A DNA stretch of 64,000 bases, from assembly GCA_041398905.1 (NCBI GenBank), contig JAWKTV010000003.1:186001-250000 (forward strand), in the 5' to 3' direction. The notes beneath the pieces are model-generated. The model did not search any database. It was not told where the DNA came from and worked only from the letters and a program-made list of their open reading frames with translations. This document shows positions 8,213 to 16,200 of the stretch, piece after piece (within the stretch, counting starts at the first letter, position 1; every line of letters starts with the position of its first letter). A program made the translations under genes and the position numbers. The DNA is from JAWKTV01 sp041398905 (GTDB lineage Bacteria > Planctomycetota > Planctomycetia > Planctomycetales > Planctomycetaceae).

Positions 8213-9379
8213 ATGTTCTACCGAATCCACAGTGACGGAACGCAGCAAATGATGGACCTCCGGGGCTTCTACGCCGGTACGACTCGTACCCCATGCTGGC
8301 TGATCGGGGGCGGCCCATCGCTGGCCTCGCTGCCGACCATGACGATCGCCCGTTCGCCGGCCCCGAAATTCATGATCAATCTGGCGGGGCACGGCCTGTT
8401 GCGGCCCGACTTCTGGACCGCCTACGACCCGACCGCTCGATTCTTCCGATCGACCTATCTGGACCCGTCCATCGTGAAGTTTGTGCACCGGCGACGTGTG
8501 ACCGACCTCGTACCAGGCACCACGACCAAACTGGGAGACTCGCCCGCAACGCTCTGCTTCGACCGCGACCCGCAACGTGGCTACCACAACTTCCTGGCGG
8601 GGCGAATGACAACACGAGACTCGGACGCCGCAGGGAAGTTCCGTGACAACCAGTCCGGCGAAAGCGATCACCATCCGGCCATCACCGACTGGCAGGACTC
8701 ACTCATTCAAGCGATCGAGATCGCCTACCACCTCGGCTTTCGGACTCTCTATCTCGCCGGTTGCGATCTGCATATCGCGCCATCGGATGAGTTGCGGACA
8801 CTCGGTGAGTCTGCGGGCGTGTCATATCGGCCGCTCGAACCGCTGCGCGACTTTCTGACTCGGTGCGGCGACGCGGGGCTGTCGGCGGCAAGTCTGCACC
8901 ATGCTGCAGTTCCGGCGCAGTACCACTTCGACGAGTCGAAGTCACTCGCCGCAGCCGTGCAGACGGACCTGCACTACTTCCGAGTGACGCAACACTTGCG
9001 CTTAAGCCGCAGAGCGATGTCGCTGGCCGGGCTGGAACTCGTCAGCGTCACACCCGTCAGCCGCCTGAACGACTTCTTCTCGACAGCGACCGTTGACTCC
9101 GCCTGTGCGGCGATTCACGAGTTGATCGGTGATCCCGATTCCGAGTCGACCCGCGGTCGATACACGGGCCAGGAGCCGCCGCGACCGACGTGTGCTTCCC
9201 CCATGCGCGACTATCCGCCTCACAACTGGAATCGCAGTTCCACTCACCCGCCGCCGCCGAGTCCGCAGCCTGTCGCACCGCCCCCATCGCGGCCAGGAAA
9301 CCAGGTTCGCCGAGAGAAACCACGCGTCCCCACCGAGCGATTGCCCGAAGTCGCGATCGACATCAACGAGGAAGGTTGA
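8213..9379 (+). CDS. DUF115/MptE-like domain protein
   Basis: A 388-residue protein beginning at ATG 8213 (GTG 8210 also in frame). Near residue 30 it has WLIGGGPSLASL, the GxGPSL nucleotide-binding motif of the DUF115 family related to 6-hydroxymethylpterin pyrophosphokinase and to flagellin Maf sugar-transfer factors. A second conserved-looking block (QAIEIAYHLGFRTLYLAGCDL, residues about 163-183) matches the family's other core strand. The last 80 residues are proline-rich and disordered. Maf-type relatives attach nonulosonic acids to surface proteins; phage and cluster-borne copies are of unknown substrate. Located four bases ahead of a GT2 gene and after the Ser/Thr-rich tail gene, which suggests virion or surface glycosylation. 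Confidence 0.65.
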   Translation: MFYRIHSDGTQQMMDLRGFYAGTTRTPCWLIGGGPSLASLPTMTIARSPAPKFMINLAGHGLLRPDFWTAYDPTARFFRSTYLDPSIVKFVHRRRVTDLVPGTTTKLGDSPATLCFDRDPQRGYHNFLAGRMTTRDSDAAGKFRDNQSGESDHHPAITDWQDSLIQAIEIAYHLGFRTLYLAGCDLHIAPSDELRTLGESAGVSYRPLEPLRDFLTRCGDAGLSAASLHHAAVPAQYHFDESKSLAAAVQTDLHYFRVTQHLRLSRRAMSLAGLELVSVTPVSRLNDFFSTATVDSACAAIHELIGDPDSESTRGRYTGQEPPRPTCASPMRDYPPHNWNRSSTHPPPPSPQPVAPPPSRPGNQVRREKPRVPTERLPEVAIDINEEG

Positions 9380-9382
9380 CGG

Positions 9383-10096
9383 ATGCCAACGCTAAGAACG
9401 CAGGCCACGGCCGAAGGCTCTCCAGTCTGCTCCAGCCGCGACGTGACGATCGTCATCCCGCAGCACAATCGCTTCGACCTTACGCTCCGCGCGATCAGCA
9501 GCTTCCGCGAGCATCATGGCCGTGACGTCATGATCTGCGTGGTCGACGACGGCAGCAACGACGGACTGGAGTCAATACGGGCAACGCTTTTGAAATTGGA
9601 TGTCCGAATCCTCCAGCAGCCATATCAGGGAGTGACGGCGGCCTGGAACTGCGGGTGGCGGGCCTGTGATTCGCGCTGGCTGGTCTTCCTCAACAATGAT
9701 TCATGGACAACCGCTGGCTGGCTCGATCGGCTCTTGCGGCCGCTGCAAAACGGCGATGCAATCATGTCGAGCGTCGGGTGGCGTCGTGAGCGGTACCTGC
9801 CGCGCGCGCTCGAGCACATGCGGCGCGTCGGGCTGATGCTTGATGGTTCGTGCTTCGCGATTGCCCGGGAGAACCTCGCTGCTCTGCGCGGCTTCGATCC
9901 CGCGTTCAGGTTGTATTTCTCCGATACCGACCTGCAACTGCGATTGCTCCAGCAACATGGCCGGTTCGGCACGTTGACGGCGGTCGCGAACCTCGGCTTG
10001 AAGCACATCGGACATGCGACGACCCGTGACCTGCCGGGCCGCGTCACCCAGTGGCGTTCCGACCACGCAGCGTTTATCGCGAAGTGGTCGAACTGA
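9383..10096 (+). CDS. Family 2 glycosyltransferase
   Basis: A 237-residue GT-A fold enzyme. Visible motifs: DVTIVIPQHNRFDLTLRAI (N-terminal strand/helix, residues about 17-35), VVDDGSNDG (nucleotide-sugar site, about 54-62), FLNNDSW (DxD-equivalent, about 112-118) and FDPAFRLYFSDTDLQLRLL (acceptor/metal region with acidic pair). These are classic GT2 features (rhamnosyl-type or related transferases), transferring a sugar from a nucleotide donor. No membrane segment. Starts three bases after the preceding stop, so it is co-translated with the DUF115-like and GT4-like neighbours. Donor and acceptor cannot be read from sequence. Confidence 0.85.
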   Translation: MPTLRTQATAEGSPVCSSRDVTIVIPQHNRFDLTLRAISSFREHHGRDVMICVVDDGSNDGLESIRATLLKLDVRILQQPYQGVTAAWNCGWRACDSRWLVFLNNDSWTTAGWLDRLLRPLQNGDAIMSSVGWRRERYLPRALEHMRRVGLMLDGSCFAIARENLAALRGFDPAFRLYFSDTDLQLRLLQQHGRFGTLTAVANLGLKHIGHATTRDLPGRVTQWRSDHAAFIAKWSN

Positions 10097-10156
10097 CCAT
10101 TCCAGTTGTGCGCGGGATGCGATCACACTGGCGACTTCTTTTCCGCGAGACGATCC

Positions 10157-11107
10157 ATGCATCTGGTTCAGGTCTGTAACCTCGGCAGTATCTGTGGGGG
10201 CACCGCCGCCTGCGCCTGGACAATTACACGGGCGCTTCCAAATTGGCGGCACACGCTCGTCTTTCGGTCCGCGATCTCGCTCCCGACCATCGCCGCCTTC
10301 GCTCCGGTCCAGACTTGTCATGGATCCGCGTTCAATGGGTCAACCTGGACGCGACTCAAGCCGGACATCGTTCTGCTGCATAATACGCCCTGCCAGTCAG
10401 TGGCGCGGCTTCCGAACTGCCCGGTGATTGACTACCGGCACTCTCGCACCACGCCGGTCGCAGCGGACATCAAGCTGGCTTGCTCCGAGTGGCTGCGACA
10501 ACAACTGGGCAGTGACCACACCGATGTGGTCCTCTACCAGCCGGTGCCTCGACCGCTGCGCTGTGGTCACGCGCGGCAGCGAGCGCTGCGTGACCGGCCG
10601 GTCGTCGGTCGCATCTGCACACCGACGCGGCGAAAGTGGCCTGACGAACTTATTCCGTTCTACGAGCGCGTTGCGAGCGAGCAACCCCTTGTCGACTGGG
10701 AGTTCGTTGGCTGCCCGCGAGAGCTCGAGCCCGAGTTGCGAGCCGCCTGTAGAGGTCGCGCTCGGTTTCATCCCGCAGGTTGGCAGTCGCGACAGCACCT
10801 GTGGCGGTGGGATGCCTTACTCTACCACCACCCGACGTTGACGGAATCCTTCGGTCGAACGGTCGCCGAGAGCCTGCGGGCCGGCTGTATTCCAATTGTG
10901 GACGATCGGGGCGGCTTCCGTGAACAGGTGACCGCTGAAACGGGCTTCCTCTGTGCAACGTCAACCGACTTCATCGAGGCGATCCAGCAGATTCGGGACC
11001 CTGGTCGACGCCGACAGCTCTCACGATCAGCTCAGTCTCACGGCGACGAGCGGTTCTCGCTGCGTCGATTCGCTCAGGATTGGGATCGACTGCTGCGATC
11101 GATGTGA
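10157..11107 (+). CDS. Family 4-like glycosyltransferase
   Basis: ATG 10157 gives 316 residues; the in-frame GTG at 10106 adds 17 unlikely residues. A GT-B enzyme: N-terminal MHLVQVCNLGSICGGTAA with the glycine-rich acceptor loop, a middle LACSEWLRQQL segment and the GT4 signature ESFGRTVAESLRAGCIPIV near residue 240 (E-x7-E). The fold transfers sugars from nucleotide donors with retention. It closes the + strand cluster, ending 36 bases before the convergent CpaB-like gene. With the two preceding genes it forms a compact sugar-modification set attached to the virion gene run; it could equally be a moron-type cassette acting on the cell surface. Confidence 0.8.
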   Translation: MHLVQVCNLGSICGGTAACAWTITRALPNWRHTLVFRSAISLPTIAAFAPVQTCHGSAFNGSTWTRLKPDIVLLHNTPCQSVARLPNCPVIDYRHSRTTPVAADIKLACSEWLRQQLGSDHTDVVLYQPVPRPLRCGHARQRALRDRPVVGRICTPTRRKWPDELIPFYERVASEQPLVDWEFVGCPRELEPELRAACRGRARFHPAGWQSRQHLWRWDALLYHHPTLTESFGRTVAESLRAGCIPIVDDRGGFREQVTAETGFLCATSTDFIEAIQQIRDPGRRRQLSRSAQSHGDERFSLRRFAQDWDRLLRSM

Positions 11108-11109
11108 CC

Positions 11110-11129
11110 GCGCGGCGGCACCGCCGCGC
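11110..11129. terminator. GC hairpin between convergent genes
   Basis: GCGCGGCGG (11110-11118) and CCGCCGCGC (11121-11129) form a perfect 9-bp stem with a 2-base loop in the 35-base space between the + strand GT4 gene and the - strand CpaB-like gene. It can act in both directions, but no U-tract follows on either side, so efficiency is unknown. Confidence 0.5.
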
Positions 11130-11142
11130 CCGGGAAACGGCG

Positions 11143-11907
11143 TCAAGGCGACGCGGGCGTTTGGTCGTCCAGCTTCTCGGAGTGCAGTTGGACCTGCACG
11201 CCCTGTCCACCGGAAAGCCGGATCGCGTCGAACAGGCGACGGGCCTGACCTTCAAGCTGGCCGTCCTTCTCCAGCTTCACCACGATGGCGATTCGACTTT
11301 CGCTCCCCCCGGTACCCCGTCGCGACCCGGAGACGGGGACCGCTTCGCGACGGGTTCCCAGCGACGCGACACGAAACGGACCGATGATCTCCGCAGGTGT
11401 GTAGCCGCCGGCCGAACTGGTCACGCTGTTCGATCCCGTCGGCGTCGGCACGGACCCGCCGACGCGCGGGACGTCGAACGAGACCCAGTCTCCGGGATTG
11501 ATATGCTCCGGCACGACGGTGCTGGCGTCGATGGGCACCCAGCGGGCGACTTCCTGGGTCTGCAGGCTTTCGGCCATCGACCGATAGTTGCGGGTGACCC
11601 GGTCGGCGTTCAGGATGATGTCGCCTTCATTGAGCGGCCGATTTGCCCGCAGACCGGAGATCGACGAAACCGCAGACCATTTGGGGGCCACGTTCTCCAG
11701 ATTCCCCACCGCGCTGCGGGGAATGCCAAAGCGTTCGAGGTCGTCGCTCTTGATCACATCGCCTTCCTTGACCGCTTTGCCGTCCTTGATAGCGATGAAG
11801 TACACCTGCTCCTCGGTTCGTGCGAGGCGTTCGAGATAGAACCAGTTGCTGATCGCCCCGACCAGTCCCAGCCCCGCCGCCAGCAACAGGCCCATCACAC
11901 CCTTCAT
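11143..11907 (-). CDS. CpaB/SAF-domain pilus assembly-like protein
   Basis: Start chosen at ATG 11907 (254 residues), giving a short N-terminus directly before a membrane segment (VMGLLLAAGLGLVGAISNWFYL); the in-frame start at 11958 adds 17 basic residues. After the anchor comes a SAF-like region (EGDVIKSDDLERFGIPRSAV... NRPLNEGDIILNADRV), the beta-clip domain of CpaB/RcpC proteins of Flp/Tad pilus systems, then a second module (VVPEHINPGDWVSFDVP). CpaB is anchored in the inner membrane and works with the Tad secretin. No other tad genes are in the window, so its system must lie elsewhere or it works with the nearby type II-like genes. Confidence 0.65.
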   Translation of the reverse strand: MKGVMGLLLAAGLGLVGAISNWFYLERLARTEEQVYFIAIKDGKAVKEGDVIKSDDLERFGIPRSAVGNLENVAPKWSAVSSISGLRANRPLNEGDIILNADRVTRNYRSMAESLQTQEVARWVPIDASTVVPEHINPGDWVSFDVPRVGGSVPTPTGSNSVTSSAGGYTPAEIIGPFRVASLGTRREAVPVSGSRRGTGGSESRIAIVVKLEKDGQLEGQARRLFDAIRLSGGQGVQVQLHSEKLDDQTPASP

Positions 11908-12081
11908 GGCTCTCGCTCGCTTTCCGTGATTGGCATCGTCTGAACGACGCCGGACCAACCTGACACGCCGCGTGTCAGATGCACATCAACCCGCTGATCA
12001 CCCCCGGAGCTTCACGCACCCAGGAGTTCGCCCAGCGGTCGGCCTCCATTCGCCAGTCACCCAGCGACCGCCAGCCTTCAT

Positions 12082-12975
12082 TCACAGCATGTCCGTCAAA
12101 GAAGGCGCGCATTCGAACGGCTCGGCGTTTCCGGAAAACGTCGCCAGGCTGCCGCCAACTTCGTCGCGAATCGACATTCCCAATGTCGCATTCGCTGGCA
12201 CAATCGCCGCCACCTCCGACACTCCCAGATCGGATCGTACCGTCGGCGTGACGACGAGCAAACTCCAAACCTGCGACTCCAGCGGCAACGCCAGCCCCCA
12301 GGAGAAGATGCGGCCTTCTGCGGGCGGCACGCGCTCGAGACCGGAGGACGGATCGGGACCGAGGACGAAGACCATCGGCAACGGGCCGGGTAGTTCATGA
12401 ACGGTGACTCCCCCGTCAAGCGGTCCCTCAACCGGGGGCAATTCCGTCAGCCTCACTACGAGCCGTCGTTCCTCGGGAGTGACGGAGGGCAACTCCGGCC
12501 GCGGCTGTCGGGTCCCATCGGCAATGCAAAGCGATCGTAAGCGGGCCAGAGCGTCCTTGAGGGAGCCGGTCGTGGCCGATTGTCGCAGCCGAAACGGGGC
12601 CGAGCCGAACTCGACCTCCGCGCCTCCAGCACCCGCCCCCCAGGGTGCCAATGCCTCAGCCGCGAACGCGGACTCGACCGCGACGCTCACGCTCGCCGGA
12701 TCGGTTTTCCACCAGCCAACCAGCCGCTGCGTCACAATCACGGCGGCGCCAACGAAGAATGCGATCACAATCAAGTCCGTCGTGCGGCGTGCAATCCGGC
12801 CTGCGAGTCGACCGAAGTCGTCGGTCGGCGATGTCGTCACGGCAGGAACCGCCGACGCTGGCGGCGGATCCGTCACCTTGGCGGCGTCACCTAACGACGG
12901 AGCAGACACACGCTCGGCCCCGTCGGACGAGCCGCCCGGGGACTTGAGATCGCGATTGCTGTCGGTCGAGGACAT
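12082..12975 (-). CDS. Single-pass membrane protein, unknown
   Basis: ATG 12975 gives 297 residues; a longer reading to 13191 runs through non-coding-looking sequence. Residues about 1-60 are Ser/Pro/Asp-rich and cytoplasmic-looking, one membrane helix follows (LIVIAFFVGAAVIVTQRLVGWW, about 67-88), then a roughly 200-residue extracytoplasmic part with alternating strands and many prolines. I do not recognise the family. It precedes the CpaB-like gene in the same direction (174-base gap) and may be co-transcribed with it. Confidence 0.6.
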   Translation of the reverse strand: MSSTDSNRDLKSPGGSSDGAERVSAPSLGDAAKVTDPPPASAVPAVTTSPTDDFGRLAGRIARRTTDLIVIAFFVGAAVIVTQRLVGWWKTDPASVSVAVESAFAAEALAPWGAGAGGAEVEFGSAPFRLRQSATTGSLKDALARLRSLCIADGTRQPRPELPSVTPEERRLVVRLTELPPVEGPLDGGVTVHELPGPLPMVFVLGPDPSSGLERVPPAEGRIFSWGLALPLESQVWSLLVVTPTVRSDLGVSEVAAIVPANATLGMSIRDEVGGSLATFSGNAEPFECAPSLTDML

Positions 12976-13225
12976 TACGGAATTGTAGCACTCGTCGCGA
13001 GCAGGCGCGATGTACGCGGTTGCTTCAGAGAGGTCCCGTTCATTCAGATTCAGCGGGATGGTGGAGGCGCTCCGCAGGAACCCTCCAGTCAAAGCGAATC
13101 TGGCATCGGTGGCTTCCGCATTCGCGGGGCGATCCCCCGGCACCCGTCGATCTCTGGATTGGAGGTGCGGCATGCGACGATGCCATACCAATGTTGCTAC
13201 GGGTGCGCATCCACCAGAAACGACA
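12976..13225. other. Intergenic region upstream of the membrane protein gene
   Basis: Apart from the hairpin at its right border nothing is recognised. The stretch just upstream of 12975 (gcgatgtacg to gaattgtagc) may hold the promoter for the - strand pair, but no clear -35/-10 pair stands out. Confidence 0.4.
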
Positions 13226-13260
13226 TCACCCGGTCGGCCTTCGCGATGCCGACCGGGTGA
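13226..13260 (-). terminator. Hairpin terminator after the 1673-residue gene
   Basis: TCACCCGGTCGGC (13226-13238) and GCCGACCGGGTGA (13248-13260) form a perfect 13-bp stem with a 9-base loop, 20 bases beyond the stop of the large - strand gene. On the - strand it is followed by a weakly T-rich stretch. Confidence 0.65.
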
Positions 13261-13279
13261 CGAGGAGATCGTCAGGTGG

Positions 13280-16200
13280 TTAGTGCTTGTGGCCGTGGCC
13301 GTGGCCGGCCATCGGTGGACCGCCTTTGCCGGTCAGCACGTACTGCAGCAGGTCGAGAATCTCTTCCTGGGTGCAGGTGTTCAGCAGCCCTTCGGGCATC
13401 AGGCTGACCTCCGACGGCAGACGCTCCTCGATATCGGTCACAGGGATCTCGATCGCCTCATTCGACGCCTGCGGGTCGAGCGGATTCGCGGCGAGGTAGA
13501 CGGCCGAGTCGGTCTCCTTCACCAGCACGCCGCTGACGATCGTCCCATCGACCTTGAGGATGTTGAGCACCTTGAACTTGTCCTCAATCACCTTCGATGG
13601 CTCGATCATCGAGATCAGCAGGTCCCTGTGAGAGAACTTCATCTCGGCGATCTTCTTGCGCGTCTCGGCGAAGTCGGGACCGACCGCGCCGCCATGCTCT
13701 CCCAGCTTGTGGCACTTGATACATGCCAGTTCCGTGAACAGCAGTTGGCCGCGACCAAGGTCGCGATCGTTCGCACCCAGCTTCGCCAGCGATTCCTCCA
13801 GGTCGACGACAGTCCACTTGCGAACGAAGTCGCGCGTCGGGCCGGTCGCCTGCGACGACTGGCTGGCGGCCAGCACGTCCGCCGGCACATCGTCCAGACT
13901 CTTCACCACGTGCAGCACGCCGTTCATCGTCCGCCAGTGACCGGGGAAGGTGCAGATGAAAGGGTAGTCCCCTTCAGTGCTCGGCACCTGCAGGGTGATG
14001 GCGTCCCGATCGCGGGGCTGCAGCAGCCTGGTGTACGCGATCACTTCCGCCAGCTTCGGTGCGAAGCTCTGGGCGAAGGCGTTCGGATCGGTCGCCATCT
14101 TCTCCGCCGCGAGGCCGATCTTCTGCAGCGAGCTCGGCTGACCGATCAACAGGTTGTGCGGCATGATGTCGATGTTCTCAAACACCAGCTCGATCGGCTT
14201 GCCGGCTTCCACGTAGACTTCCGCGCGGTCGTACTTCATTTGATGCGGCACGGGCCGAATCATGACCACCGGCACACCCAGCTCGCGCAGTTGCTTGCGG
14301 ACCGCCGACGCATTCGCAGCCGGCAGCAGCGAGGCCAGACTGTCGCCGAGCTGCAACGAGTCACGGACCTCCGCTGATGTCCGGGCATCGGCCGGCAAAG
14401 CCGAGACGTCGGCGATGATCGAATCAACCAGCGGCTGAAGTTCGTCTTTCGCCCACTTGGAAGAGGGGAGACGCGTGATCGCCTTCACGGCGGTCGCCCG
14501 CTCGTCACCAGTCTGGATGAGCTTCGCGAGTTTGCGGAACACCTGCTCCTGCTGCTGACCGGTGCTGACGACCGCCGCGATGGCGGCCCGTCGCAGCGCG
14601 GCGCCCGGGTTCCCCTCGAGCGTATACGTCACGTTCGGCTTCGGAGCCGGCTGAAGAGTCTTCTCCCAGACGACACTCCGGCTGGCGTCGAGCACTTGCA
14701 ACGTGAAGTTGTTGAGTCGATCGCCCAAACCATCGTCGGTGCGGTTCCAGATGACAATGCTCTCGATCGGCCGTTCGCCGCCAAGGTCCAGTTCCCACCA
14801 CGGGTCGTTGGCTCCTTCGGGCGTGTGCGTTTGCCCGCCATCGCCGAATGCTCCGCTGGTGTTACCGTCGATCGCCCGCTGGGCGGGGGCACCGTGCGCG
14901 GTCTGCGACTGGGTCGCCTTACCGCTCGTCGCGATGTTGCCGCCATTGCTGAAGACCTGAACTTCAGCCAGCGTGAGCGTCGCCTTACCCTTGAGCTGAA
15001 TCCGAACGAAACGACCACTCGTCCCCTGCTGGTCCCCCACGCGCGCCTTGAGGTCGGCCGGGATGCCATCGAGGAATGGCGCGACCCGCTCGTAGGCGGC
15101 GGCACGCAAACTCGGATCAGGAATCACCGCCACGGAGTCGAGAATGTCGCGGTAGTTCCCCAGGTCGGCCGTCGCCTGCTGCCAGGTCGGGTCGAGGGAG
15201 CCGTCGGCCGTCATCAGCGTGACGTAGGCGAGCTGCCGGGTAAAGGGCCGCTTAGCGTCCGCGACGATCTGCTCGATCCGGTCACGGTGCTGACTGAGGT
15301 CCGCCTGCGGCATTCCGGTCAGCATGTGCGAGAGGTCGGCCAGAACGAGCATGCCGTCACCACCGTCCGATCGATCGGCGCGCTCGACGGCGCTCAGAAG
15401 TTCTGTCAGCGGATCGGTCCCGTTGACTTTCGCCATCGCCTGCACCGCCTCGTGACGCAGGTCGTGCACGATGTTGGGACGGGAGAGGAACGCCATATAC
15501 ACCGGCTGCGAACGCGGGAGCTTCATCAGTTCCTGCGTTGAGACGCTGCTGAGGATGTACTCGATGCCGTCCGGGTTGTCGGCGGCGAACGGCTCACCAC
15601 TCTCGATCGACTTCTTCCAGTACGGCTCAAGCTGCTTCATCGTTTCGCCGAGCGTGTAGTCGAGATAGTAGTCGCGGGGGTACTTGGCGATCTGCAGCGC
15701 GACTTCCGCGGCGCGGCCCTCTTCAAAGAAGCTGGCCGCACGAACCGCTTCGAGACGGACACGCGGGTGCGCGTCGTTCGCCTGCTGCATCAACAGGCCG
15801 AGCGGGTCGGAGATCTGGTCGCGCCAGTAGCAGACGACGCGCGTCGCCGCGGCGCGGGCGTGGTAGTCCTTCGCGGTCAGCACCTGGCGGAGCAGCCCGT
15901 CGGTCGGCACGTTGTGATGCTGGTGCATCCAGAGTGCTTCACAGAGATGATGCTCGAAGTCGGGGTCATTGCCGTCGAGGCCCTCGACCCACTGACTCAC
16001 CGCCGCGATCACTTCCGCCGTGTTTCGCTCGCTGAGCTCGATGCGGGCGCGGTAGCGAGTCCGGTTCTCGGGAGACTTGAGCAGCTCGAGCAAGGCCGGG
16101 ATCGGTTCGCCGTCGATCTTCGGCACGGGCAGCAGATCGCGCCCCTTGGCGGTCACGCGGTAAACCCGGCCGTGCTTCTTGTCGCGGCTGGGGTCACGCA

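Noticed and set aside
13010..14377. 455-codon + strand ORF
   Set aside because: Antisense to the cupredoxin/cytochrome end of the PVC gene; no motifs.
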